64,000 bases of DNA, taken from positions 256,123,736 through 256,187,735 of the forward strand of contig OY294067.1 in the NCBI GenBank assembly GCA_958510875.1. The letters run 5' to 3'. The notes beneath the pieces were generated by a model. That model was not told the DNA's origin. It saw only the letters and a list, made by a program, of their open reading frames with translations, and made no database searches. The stretch is from Endomychus coccineus. Taxonomy: Eukaryota > Arthropoda > Insecta > Coleoptera > Endomychidae. This document shows positions 1 to 13,500 of the stretch, piece by piece; positions within the stretch are counted from its first letter, which is position 1; each line of letters opens with the position of its first letter. The position numbers were made by a program, and so were the translations under genes.

Positions 1-1400
1 CTGAGTTCGCCCGCCTGTATTTTCCATCCCCAATTTGTGGGTTGCAGCTCTTCATTGGAATTCTGAAAATATCCTAACCAAGTCTGCACTTGAAAGTAGA
101 CGAGTTTCAGATGTTTTATACCATCCACAGAAGGGGCAGATTTGCAAGATTGACTGCATTAGATTTTAGTTGTGTTGTAGTTTTGGATATGAAGTAACTG
201 CTCCTAAAAATCTTTAATTGGTCGCTGGCTGACAGATATGTTCCTCTTATTTGCTTGGTTTGTATTTATATAAATACAGTAAACAATTTATTCCAGCTGA
301 TGTTGAAAATCTGTTACCGGATTTGTGTTCAGCGACCCAAAAAACCTCCTTGGTGCATCGAAACACGTAAATTGCGAAATAAACTTATTAGGGGTGCAAA
401 ATTGGCCAATTTTACCACCCCTACGATGGATTGCAAGTAAATCTGGCTACGGATTCGTGTTCAGCGATCCAAAAAACCCCCTAGGTGCACTCGAAATGCC
501 AAAATACCTTTTTTTGTAGAAAATACAATTCAAGACTTGGAGATTTCGGGCCATTTTCGCCTCCAATGGGTGGGGTTGGGGTTCCCAAGAGGTCTTAAGG
601 TGTATGAATGATCCTGAGAACCTCCTGAAGCTAATGCAAAACAAATTTTTTGGTTCGAACTTACATGTTTTTTTTTCCAGTTCATAGCCTGGACTAGACA
701 TGAAATATTGTTGATAAATACGTTAATTAATAATCAAAAAAGGTCCTTTTTCGTGCAAAATTGAAAGATGTTGAATTTCACGTAAAATTTGAATTAGAAA
801 ATCTGACCTCCAAAAAGTTGTGACTAAAACTACTCGGTACGAACCGTGTAATTAGCCCTCTATGAGAGTCAGATATAAAAATAAATTCATGCGATGTGTC
901 AGCTTCCAAAACATATTCATACCAAATTTCATTACAATGTTAGCAGTAGTTTCGACATAATCGTAAAATTTTTTAATACAACGTATCTGGAATACGGATG
1001 CGGTTACGAAAATTGCAAAGCACTCATCTTGCAGTGTTCTATCTATCCTAGCAACGGGGCCACCTTTTTTTTGAAACATCCTGTATATGATTGAAAACAT
1101 ACATTTTTAAAATTTCCGAATATCCTTACGTTATCTGGCGACTTTCGAGTACTATAAATACGTTCCTGGTAGACCCGACCGAATTACCGTAGATGTTGAA
1201 ACATGCTGCCCGAGCAAAATTACTTTCGAGATTCGTTTTGGAAATTAAATTTTTGCTAGTAAGCTGTACAAAAAAGTAAGGGTACCTACTCCAAAATGTA
1301 GATTATTTAATGCATTTCAAGCCATTTTGTGTAATGCAATAAATTCGTATAACTGAGTACGCTAGCAAAGAGAGTTTCTAAAGGAAATGAGATAATTTAC
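1..1400. other. P450 intron 5 (partial) and unrecognised DNA
   Basis: Sequence downstream of P450 exon 5. No haem-motif exon (FxxGxRxCxG) is visible on the minus strand. It holds an arm of a foldback element at about 325-694. Around 1020-1090 there is a stretch ending in a 'gaaacatcctgtatat' phrase that looks repeat-derived. Nothing else is recognised. Confidence 0.5.
325..694. repeat. Single arm of the 41-kb foldback element family
   Basis: This stretch closely matches the right arm at about 41215-41576. Shared blocks include a run starting 'cagcgacccaaaaaac', 'accacccctacgatggattg', 'caatgggtggggttggggtt' and the terminus 'agcctggacta'. Only one arm is present, so it cannot fold back on itself here. 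The right end abuts TA at 695-696, as in the complete copy. Confidence 0.8.
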
Positions 1401-1518
1401 CTGAGGTATTGAATAACCTTCTAAAGTTGTATTTTTTAAAACTCTCCTAGGACCTGCTAATGGTGTGATTAAGCAATATCGCATTACTTCTAAAATAACA
1501 GCTTCTACATAAGGAACT
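1401..1518 (-). CDS. P450 exon 5 (K-helix)
   Basis: 118 nt with acceptor 'ttccag' and donor 'gtaaat'. It completes a Lys codon begun in exon 4 and then reads VPYVEAVILEVMRYC and later AGPRRVL. EVMR is the ExxR pair that stabilises the haem core. It ends in phase 0 at IPQ. The next exon is outside the window. Confidence 0.9.
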
Positions 1519-4500
1519 CTGGAATATAAAAAAATCTGTCATCAGGTATTTTTCACGAAATTATGTTATTAAAGTAACTAGAGTTGATACGTTGTCCCCT
1601 TAATTCTACATTTTTGTTGTGCTCAATATCTTTCAAGCCACTGAAAGGTCGTTTTAAAACTTTGATCCAAACATGAGCGAGAATAACCATCAGTCGAAAA
1701 AATTAGTGTATCTTCAACTTTCAGGTAGAACATTAATACGACAGTGTAATAAGTTTTAACAATGAATTAATCAGCACAACAGTACACTGTTATGTGTACT
1801 GTCATGATAATAACATCAGCATCAGCTATTTTATTAGTGTTAAATACCAGTTTTTTTTATTGTTACAGAAACAATTTAATTACAATAAATATTTTGTGAC
1901 AACTTGGTGTTTTGATTCGTATATATACAAAGAACAACACATCTCTCAGAAGGCTAATACAGAGGCTGTGTCACCGATAACTTTTGAAGAAACCCGTTTA
2001 TTGACATTATAGGGTTTTAAATTTTTATTATACAAACAGAATGAGAATTACTTCAATGGATAAATTGAATGAGTTATTCGAACGGATGTTATTTGGCTGC
2101 GCTAGGCGTCATCTAAAAGTTGATCATAAATATTCTTCAATTGATATAATTATTTACTTCATCCGCTTAGACACCAATGTTTGATAGTTACACTCAAATT
2201 TGACTATGAGAAAAGATTGAGCTCGAAGAACTCCACACAATACTGGAAACTGCTTGTTCATACCACCTGCCTTAAATTAGCCGCAGAACTCTAGACAGTA
2301 CATGAGTATGCAAATGTTCTGTTATATCCATTGAAAAATATATTTTTGATTATAGTGAGACAATTCAAGAATCTATTGATTATCTGAAATTTCATGTATT
2401 ATCTGATATCCACCGAAAATAATAGAGTTCTCTTGAATATATCTATGGTTTCGGCGTTTAGTGTAAAATCATTTTAACTCTCAGAAGTTGGATAATTAAA
2501 CTCAAATTTACACAAAGCTTGTAACATTTAATTAAAAATTAATGCTGACAAATTGTTTCACCACACTGACATTCTCAAAGCTAGGAGTTATCAACTTAAG
2601 CTAAATCTAAAATCATGTCCTTAAATTAGAAATTTATCAGAATGTGGTACAAATTGAGAGATGGGATAGACAATGGTTTGGGTGGGAGTTTATTAACAAT
2701 TTTTTTTTACAAGTGGTGAATTATATTAAGTATCAATTAAGTCATTAATAATATGTTACTGTTGTTTTTTGAATGTTTAGAAATTTATGGATTTTAGAAT
2801 ATTGAATTTATGTACTTTTTCTTGAATATATAAAATATCGGGTTTAAGGGTCAAATTCCAATAAGTGATTCATATAATATAGAGTACTCTATTTGAGCCT
2901 GTAATTTCTCATAAGTTCCTAGATACTTACATTGAAACTGCGCCCAGTTTGCCCTGTGTACAAGGCTTTACAGTCATCACACCTCAGCCTGTAAGCTCTA
3001 GATTTGTTTAATTTATCTTTTCAGATTTTCTTGAATTATTAATATATGAGGCGACGTTTTTATTTAGGTTTTTAAGAAATCGAGATATTTTTTGTGAGTG
3101 TTTAACTAAATATGTTAGACATGCGAAATTTGATTTGGTATTATTATTAATCTGCGGATAAATTAGGTTTAACGCTCTTTTAATAAGTTTATTTTGAAGT
3201 ATTTCATTTATTATCTTGAAATCATTACCGTTATTTTTAGCAATATTTATGTTTATGACTATTTAATTCTAAATTGAAATTATCTTTACTTAATATTAAG
3301 TAATCTATGTATTATAGAATAATATGCTGCTAAATTGTGTGATTGTGTAAAGAAGTGATGTGTTTGGTGGTATCTGTGATATATACTTTTATAATCCAAT
3401 TTATAAGCCTTATTCGCTTTAGATTAGATAAATCATTGAAATCCGGATAAACAAAACTCTGATCTAAGTTTTTCAAATTTGGCCAATTTCCTCGGTTGTT
3501 CTTAATAATGTGAGCAAAATCGAAATTGAAATAAATTTCCTGTTGTAATCTGAAGTATTTGGAATGAAACATTTTTATTATGCGCCTGTTTACGCTTCAG
3601 TTATCATACTAGTAAACATTGCAGGATTATCTTTACAAATTACCATTATTTATAGCAATATCTATCATTCTGTTTAATTATGAATGTAAGTTATCGTTAC
3701 TTAATGGAATTTTCACTAATCTATGTATCATACAGGCTGACCCAGGGTTGAACTGCCAAAAGTTTAGGATCTGGATGAATCGTAAAAAAAGTTGATACGG
3801 ACATATACCACATTAAAGTACATAAAATAACCTTTAATTTGAGCCTAAATACGCTCCGACTTTTTTGACAAAAGGGGGAGCCATTTTAAAATTTGGGCCA
3901 AATTGGTCAAATTTGAATTTCAAGCAAAAGTATTCAATATTTTCAGTCCATATTTGGACCACTAATTGTGAACGCTACCTACTTTTTTACCAAATTTCAT
4001 CTAATTTGGTTGCAATTTGGCCAAAATAGCCCAATTTAAATTTTTGCTCCAAAAAACGTATATACAGATATATTCCAGGAGGGGAGTAAACGTAATGTCA
4101 CGAAATGTTGGACTGATAGTTCCTCAAATACCAACAATAAACTTTCTAACCTTAGCCGGAAGTCTAAGAGGTAAAAGAACAATAAAACTCCAAAACTGAC
4201 CTAAAAAAGGACAAAAACTAGTTTTTTGAAGGTTAGATATAGTTCCACACAATATTGGTAATAGCAATTTCAGAATCTTATTATTTTTATCATAAGACAC
4301 CATTTTTTCCAGGTCGCTAACCTCAATCAAATTTTTACGAACCTCGTCCTATTTTTCCGTAGATTTACTCCACTAATATAAATTTTTAGGAAATAGGTCA
4401 CATCGATACGAGGAAAATAATAAGCATATGTGCTAGTGTGACCTATTTCCCGAGAATTTATATATAATTCATACCTTGGTCAAGAATCATTATTAATATA

Positions 4501-7500
4501 CCAATATACAAGCGTGCTGAAATTTTTAATTTAATATTTTTTCCAAGTAATTCATAAATATTTCTGCTAGTAAAGGAAAGCACCAATTTTTACTAGTTTA
4601 CTTCCAAAAGAAATGAGTTGCGTCTTCGTAGTAGTATTAAGGAAGACGTGAAAGACGATTTAAGGACAATATGCCAGGGATCGATTGGTTCAAATCGGTC
4701 TCACGGTCAAGCTAGCGGAAAATACCAAACGTGTAAGAGCAGCATTGCCATACGAAGTCATTGAAGAATATTTCCAAAATTTCCAGAAAACATAGTAAAT
4801 TACGACGAAACCGGTTTTGGTAATGATCCGGGAGCGGTAAAAGTAATAAGCCCAAGAGGGAGCAAACATGTTCATATAATTATGGATGTATCGAAAACCA
4901 ACACTTCTTTAATGTTTGCTGTAGCAGCAGATGGGGCATTGCTTCCACCATACGTGGTTTATAAAGCCAAACATCGTATACGGGATGGATCGAAGGAACC
5001 CGGTACAACAGAACGATGAGCGGATGGTTTGACACTGAAATATATTAAGATTGATTTCAAACCATAGCTTAGTGCCTATTTTCAAATACTGGATGGCCGA
5101 AAGGTTTTGATTAGAGATAACCTTAACATCCACATCATGGTCAAAGTCATACAGCTTTGTGAAAACAACCAAATAAAATTTGTGCTCTTGTTTCCAAATT
5201 CCACTCATCTACTCTAACCACTGGACGTCGCCTATTTTAGACCATTAAAGGCATCGTGGAGACTAACCTTCGAAAGATCGAAAAGATTCAAACGTGAGCG
5301 TACAGGTGTAATACCAAAGACCGAATTCCCAAGGCTTCTCAAAGAAACTATAGAAAAAGTCGGCCTAAAATCTAGTGCAAATTGCATTTCATAGTTTAAG
5401 GCTTGTGGTTTGTTTCAAATTTAAATGCAGGTGAAATCGAAAATTTAGAATAGGTGTTATAAATTAGGGTAATCGGTTTATTTTTATGTTGTAAGCAAGT
5501 TTTTTAGCTTAAAAATTAGAATAAGCGTTTTGTTTTTGTGTTGACTTTATGTTGTGTTAGCTTAAAAAGTAAGTCGTTCCTTTTAGTTATTAAGGCCTTA
5601 CATAAAAATTAAATTTTTATAATATGTTGAACACATATGTCAATAAAGCGTTTAAATTTCGGCGTTTTCTTCCAATTTCCATGAAAAAAAATATTAAAAA
5701 CTATTAAACAATTTTTTTTTGAGGTTCACTTTGCCCCATAACTTCTAAAAGTGAATATTTAGGTATTTTTAGGGGAGACTGGTAGGTAAAGTGAATCACA
5801 TTTCGACAAAAAATAAGGACACGTTTTTTAGGATTAATGGTTTCGAAGATATCTTAGAAAAACGCCTTTTTTTATTCACTCAGCCTCGTTTAACGGTACC
5901 ACAATAGACCTCTTAATTTATCTCTGGTAGGAGTAAATCATACAGATAGTAGCCACTCTCCTCCTACTTGTTTGACAATTTTGTATGCAAATAGCTGGAA
6001 TTTGGAGAATATGGTATATTCATACGAACATTGATTAATATACAACAATCAATGCTACGAATATATTAATACATTTATAATCCTAGATGGAATGAAGAAT
6101 TATTGAATGTTTTGTTCCACTACATGGGAGACATGAACGATTCAACTTTCTCTTAACATAATGTTAAAACATTTATAACGGTCTCTCATTCAGAGTTGCC
6201 ACATGGCTTCGCCCAATAACCCCTAGATGGCGCAGCAAATCCCCCTAAAATTTGAAATAAACCCCTAAATTTTTAAATAATCTAAAAATAATATACACAT
6301 TATAAAATGCGAGTTTTAAACTTCCTGCTTGTGATTTGTGACACACGTTTCCAGGGAATCTTGTGTCTTGTGTCGCCCTCTACTTATCTAGGGTTATGAT
6401 GCAGATAACCGCGCATATTTGAATGAGGGAAATGATGTTATGCTCTTTTAAATGTTGTTATTGCAAAAGAAAATATCCAAATAAAACCCCCCAACAAAAA
6501 TCTGTAAATAAATATCCCTCTAAAATACCCACCAAAGCAAAAAAAAAATGTAAGGGGAAAACCCACAACCAGGTAACGCTGCTCTCATTACCTATCTGAG
6601 AGCTTCTAACCTAACAATGTAATAGGTAGAAAGAATAATTTGTATAATCTGAAAAAGTATGTGTTTTTAAGGTTGTACTCACTTGTGTCTGTCTGCAAAT
6701 TCAATTCCTTTGTCTTTATCAAATACTGTATCTAGATGAGCTTGTACTTTCCCTTGAATATCGGGATACATGATCATCATTAAAAATGCAAAATCTAAAG
6801 TGTTACTAGTGGTTTGTGATCCTGCTATAAACATATCTAAACAAACCATAACCATGTCATCATCTAAAACAAATATTATTATTTTGAACGTATTTTACAT
6901 TTATTCTGGTTATCTGGTATGCGAATTCAGCAGAATATAGATAAAGGTACATTTAGATTGAAATAAAGGACCAAGCAATGCCCTATGGAAACGTTGATAC
7001 TGTAGTACAATTGACTGAGATTGTGTTATGATTTAGTGATTAACTCACTATTAAATGGTTCCTTTCATGGCAGCAACAATATCACAAAGTTTTGGTTCTC
7101 CAGGTAGAACAGTGATTTAGTTCCAGGCAGCTGTTTCGCTATTCCCATGAGCTCATCAGTGAGACGACCCAAATGATGACATTGTGGACAACATTCTCAT
7201 TTGAACATCTGCTTTCAGGCAGATGATGTTGGAACATCTAGGCTCTCCAATTATTTTCAAAAGGGGTAGTTATATATCTGCCGGAGATGATTGATTCGGA
7301 CTTCATCGTCTTCCTCGTTCCACTGACGAGCTCATGAGAAAAGGGAAACAGCTATCTGGAACTAATAGACTTGTTGACACTGTTCAACCTGAAGAACCAT
7401 ACATTTGTCTATTAATTATAACACGAAATATGTCTGTATTTCACTGTGCAACAAACTCCACTCTCGAATTATTGTAGATTTTTCGAAAAATTGATAAGGG

Positions 7501-10500
7501 AAGAGAGATGCTAAATCAATGCAAAGTCATGAGTATTTAAGTAAGTAACGAACCAATTTGACAGGTACCTATCGAGTTTTCCATAAGATTAGTGTGTGGT
7601 TCTTTAATTTATCGTAAGTATAGTTTTTATAAGATTCCTAAAAAATTGGAGAAACGTTAAAATCAGTTAATGCATCTATCTAAATATTTCAATTCAACTT
7701 TTTCTTAACATCATTCATGGTATACTGTTAAACAATTTGATAAGATCGTCGTACGTATAAACAGTTCAGTTAGAGGTTATTACATTTACAAACTGACATA
7801 CCTTAGTGAATCCAATAGAATAAAAATTTTGATTATGATAGTGACAGATGCCGAAATTCAGATGGGAATAAGTAGCGCGGTTATTTCGAGAAGACGAATA
7901 TAATTCGTTGTTAACAACAAATATTTTTATCAGTCTTCAGAACTCTTACGAACAATATCCCGTCAAGTAGTACAATAAGAACATAAAGCCATACAACAGT
8001 ACTTAATTAATAATTTGTTTGATAATTCTTATGAATACCATTGAAAACATACCGCAAATTATTATTTACATAAACTTCCAAACATATGTTAGAAAATAAT
8101 TTTTATTTTGCAATATTTTCCAACAGTTCTATTCATTTTATAGATAAGTGTGTTATTTTTTAGCTTGTTGTTTTGGCATCTCGGTAACCATAAGAGTTGG
8201 AAGCTAGGTTAAATGTAGAAAGTTTTTAATTTCCCACAATTTTTAAGATATTTTGAAAAAAGTAAAAAATACCAATTTCTTCACTTACTAAAACAACCAG
8301 AAGCATTGCCCCTCCTTTATAAACAATGTGTCGTATTCTTAGGGGCTCATTACCGCGATTTGCTTAATTATATTCAACTCTTTATTAAAATTTTCGTACG
8401 TTGAGTAATCTTGTGTATGAATTATATGTTGATGTATTATAGGTTGATATTTAATGTTGAAATGGATGGTTTGAAGTATTGTGATTTTTAGGTCAGTATA
8501 CGCCTACGAAATATTCAAAAATTAAATTTTTTATTAATTTTCTTGATGTTTAAATCCAAAAAATTAATGGAATTTTCTTCCTCCATTTCAATTGTGAATT
8601 TAATATTTTGATGAATTGTATTTATGAATTCTAGAAATGTATTCCATTGTCTATTAGTTGTAATGAAACATGCTATGAAGTCTATACCAAAATATGAACT
8701 TCTTCATAAAGAAGTGTTTATGAATTTCAGTTTCCAAATTATCCATAAATATTTCTACCTATAAGGGGCTCAATAGGGTAACCATAGTTAAACCATTTTT
8801 AGATAAATTTATATTATAATCAAATTTAAAATAATTCTGTTTTAAACAAATCAATTGATTGGTAATTGTTTGTCTAATGCTAGGGTTGTATGATTTGTAT
8901 CTAGGAGATTAGCTGTTAAATTCAAAGTGTCTGAGGGGGGTATACTAGGGAGAAGGTTTGGTTCGTCGAATGAAGCTGATTTAGCATTAAGTAGACTTAC
9001 AATATTTTGGATAGTTTCTGATCCTGCATTTCGGAAAAAATTTAGTGGTAGTGGAAATTGTACACTATAAAATCTTAACTTTAATACAATTAAGTGAAAC
9101 GATATGAAAAAAGTAAGCAAAGCTTAGTTAAACTGTCCAATGCTTCGTGCTTCGTTCTATATTAATAATGACACAGTAAACAAAGTACGAAATTATTTGA
9201 CTGGAAATGTTTCTATCAACTCTATGGTAACACTGTTTAAATTGGTATTACAATTGCAGTTTAGATTTTTATTTGAAGGGATAACTAAAAAATTTTTTAA
9301 CTCTTCTCCAAAAAAAGAAATGGTATTTGGAGCCTTAAATTTAAAAAAGTTAAGGAGGGCAATACGAGAAGATTTGAAGAGATGATGAGTTGAAATAGTG
9401 GGGGACTTATTAAGCAGTTTAAATAGGCTTTTGCTTAACTTTTTTCCATAATTGTCCCTAATAAAGTTTGAATGTTACGGTGTGGAATTTCCTTTCAATT
9501 CTTTTAATTACAGGCAAGTACTTCTCTTTTAGAAAATATGAAGCAGATGGTGATTTATGTGTACAAAACGTTGAAACAAAGTTGTATTCAAAAAATGTTG
9601 ATGTCATTTATAACGGAGCAAAAGTGTCACTGAAAAACTGCCATCTGTTTTTTATATCTCTCTCCCAAACAACTGCAGAAAGTAGAAATGAAGAAATTGG
9701 ATTTTTACCTTTTTCAAAAGACCTTAAAAATTAGTAACTCACCTGATTCCGCAAAACATTCTCCATTTAACCTTCCAGCTTTTATTGTTACTGAGATCCC
9801 AATACATCAAGCTAAATAATGTATATTATTGAGCGAAACATTGGATATCACAACACAGGTATTACTTCGAAATCATTCTTACTGTTTCTTCAAAAATCGA
9901 AATTCAAACTCATTCATATTTGGATTTTGTACGTCATCCATTCAAGTGTTTCTATTTCATTCTACTGACCTGTGAACTTGTACTTGTTGTTATTCTCGTG
10001 AATCTCAGACATGAAAGAATAGATTATATCATCATTTCTACCCTTACTCCAATTATTGTAATGGTCTTGAATGATCTTCATAAACAATGAATGAAATTCC
10101 TTATTCAATCTGCAAATCAAATTGAAACCGCTTCTTTCGGGTGCTACAAATCGAAGCCACGGGAATAAATTCAGAGATCCACCTGACATGTCAAACGCCT
10201 TCGATCGTAAATGTAAAAGTTGCAACAATTTATCCAACTGAGAATCTTTTCTAGTGAATCTTGTTCCAGTTGTCAACGACCAAATTATATTTATGACAGA
10301 TGGTGCCAAGATTGCTCCAATTTGTTTGTCTTGTCCTTCAGACAGAACATCCAATAATTCTGTTATTTCGGTTTTGATTAACTGTTCCATTGGTTTCTTT
10401 CCAAAACCCAAAGTTCGTAAATGCTTAACTACGAAATTTCTTTGGATACTCCAATTCTTTCCATCTGTGCCAGTAATACCTAAAGAAATAATTGAAAGAT

Positions 10501-13500
10501 GAATAGGCATTACTTTTACTTACGACACTTGTGTACATTCTAATAATTCGAAGTGAGGAATATAATATTTGAATAAAGAACTCGGATGATAGAGACCTTT
10601 GTAGACCTCCTCTAGATTTATTAATTTATTACTAAAGTGAATGAACAGCAAGAACCAAATTTACAACTTATTTTAAACATTAATAATTCAGACTCCAAGT
10701 ACAGAACAGTATAAGATAAAGTGTGCAAGTAGGTCTGGATCATACAATATCCACCATGGCAATCACAAGTTTTTAGATGGATAACTCGGCCAGGCTTTGA
10801 CGCTATCTCTCCATGCTGATAAGTGATAAGACCATATATTTCCAGCAGCATCCTAATGGGATAAACACCATCTATTCGATAAGGCGCCACTTAAGAAATC
10901 TTCATTACATACTCAACCATATCAAAACCCCCAGCAGGCCATACAGCACACATTGCTAGCATACTCAAACTGAGGGCGAATCAGGGTGTCGAATAATAAA
11001 ATTAATATCTTAGGATCGAGAATATTCAGGCTATTTCGAAATATGAAGCCCATAGTTGCGTATGCCCTAGCCCTAGACCAAATGTTCTCTACATGTGCAT
11101 TAAAGGACAATTGTGAATCAAAGATAACTCCAAGCTCATTCATCTTACATGCTCGAGCAGGGGGATGTTAGCAATGCTCTATAAAAACAATAGTGGTGGT
11201 TCAGGTATATGCGACCACTAGCCCGTTTGATTGGCACCGTGAGTAAACAATGATCCTGCTTCCGTGATAACAGCTTTATCCAAGTAGCACCTGGTGAATG
11301 AAACTTCATCTCGAATGGATTGAATTAAATTGATCCAGTATTGGGGATTTTGCTCTATCAATATCGAACACCATGTCTTTAGGCACTTATTCATAGTAGG
11401 TTCTTCTTCCTCGTATGCGAAGGTCTGCCACTTACGGTTACAAAGGGATTCCAGGAATACATTTTCAGTACCAGAATCACTTCTTAGGGTAAGTAGACAT
11501 CAGTCCAAGTCACTAACAGCTGTCACGGAATAGCTTGCAATAACTTTTGATCATTAGTCTCGAAAATTTGCAAGTACAACGGTTTATGCAAATCCCGTAT
11601 CTTTCCAATTTGTTGTAGAATTTGTTCCCCTACTGCTGTATTGACGACGTCTTAATCTTCTATTGTCGCACTATATTTTGACTAAGGACAAGTCCATGCT
11701 GAATGCATTTGAAATACATACATCTGCAAAGTGCAACCGAGTAATTGGGCAGAAGTATTGATCTGAGACATAATATGCAAGCAAAACCATGTTCGAAAGG
11801 ACAACATTTCCTCCCGTTCTAAGCTTCTCGAATCTTTAAACACTTTATGCTTATTGCCTGTGAGAAAAAACAATATATGTTTTTGCTCAAATTTCGAAAT
11901 TTTGGTTAATCAGTGGATCAACGAAATCCATAGGGAAAAGGGACAAAAAATCCTTTGGGTACTGTTTATACACACCTGATATAATATTGGTCATGGGAGA
12001 ACAGATTTATTATTTTCGATCGTCTGGATAATAATTGTAGATCGAATTTATAATTGCAGAAGTTTGTTGAGTTAAAATCGCAACAAAGTCACTTTTAGTT
12101 GAAACTTGTGGAAATTGTTGTTGGTCCCTCTATGGGGATACGGTTGGTATGATAACTGGATGAGAATCGCTTGAATGGAGGAAAAATTTTATGAATTGAC
12201 CATAAAAATTATTCAAATTAAACTTGGCAGTTCGTTCAAAGACGTATTTTGGATGCAATGAAGTTATCAGTCGCAGGTTCCCCTATTGAATTCTCAACAG
12301 TTACATAATGTGTCCTCCATGTCCTCTAACTTTCAATTTAAAACGGTGTTAAGACAATGTTAGATATCGGAATATATCAGGGGTGGAGAGTAAATATAAT
12401 TCACCAATGTGGTGATAACTTGCTCCTACACCTGAACAGTTAACTTTACCGTCTGATTTAGATCTAATATGTAAGTAAAGCTTCATATCACCCGCATAAA
12501 CCATTCTAAATATTCTGGTAACCACATCAATGAAAAGTATAATCATTCGACAGTCCAAGACTGAGCCCTGCGGAACACCACTCGGAGATGTCAGACATGA
12601 TGCCAGCAACCTCCACAAATTGGGGTCGATGTTGCAAGTATTGCGTTATGACGCGTTAGTTACCGTTGACCCTATTTTTGTTTTTATATTTTGATTACAC
12701 GAGTGGGAAACCTATAATGTTCGTAGAACAGCATGTGAACCAGCGGTGGAATGTTGGGAGAGGAAATTGGAAAATTTCTTGAAATTTTGTAGGTTATTAG
12801 GCACATTTGAAATTAGGTCATAAAAAAGAACTAAAACAACTTTGAAATACTGCTCAATAAGGTCAATAATTATGTCACCTACTTTGAAGTTAGGAGTGAC
12901 TCAACCTGTCATGAGGTTGTCATAATTGAGTTTAAAATGTGTAGTACAGAATTCATCAGTGAAGAGTAGAGTAGAGTAGAGTATTTATTCCATGTATAAA
13001 CTATTGTTTACATTTGTCAAATAAAACATGAGTATTAGATACTAAGATATGTATATAAAAAAGATTTGTAATGTTTGTAAGTAGTATGTAGTTAATAATC
13101 TATATGGAACGCAGAATGGACTTAACAAATTTGAGTGGACATGTATGACATGCCATACAAAATTTATATAAACCCATTCTAAACTATTCAAAGCAATCAA
13201 TTGGCCACTGGGGCAACAAATATTCTTTTATCGAGTAAAATGCATGATTAAGAAAGAATTTTTTTAATGTAGTTTTAGAAATATTCAGTGAGCACTTTTT
13301 TAGCTTCTTGGGTAGCTTGTTCATAAATATTTTACTATAATAGTTACCAGAACGGCGACTCGAATTTAATCTTAACTATTCAATATGGATATTATGGCAA
13401 CATCTAGTGTTATAATTATGCAGATTATTATTAAAAACATGTGTATCAGACGACGTACCCATTAGTATGCAATCATAAATATATAGTGACGGAAAACTCG

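Noticed and set aside
9140..9734. Two plus-strand open frames of 81 and 88 codons in P450 intron 3
   Set aside because: No recognisable domain, AT-driven composition, and antisense to the gene; treated as chance frames.
9742..9830. Possible extra P450 exon on the minus strand with donor-like 'gtgagt'
   Set aside because: Exon 3 (ending KYKFT plus G) and exon 4 (starting AT GAT GAC) join exactly in phase and by homology. No P450 sequence is missing between them, and this stretch does not translate to P450-like residues.
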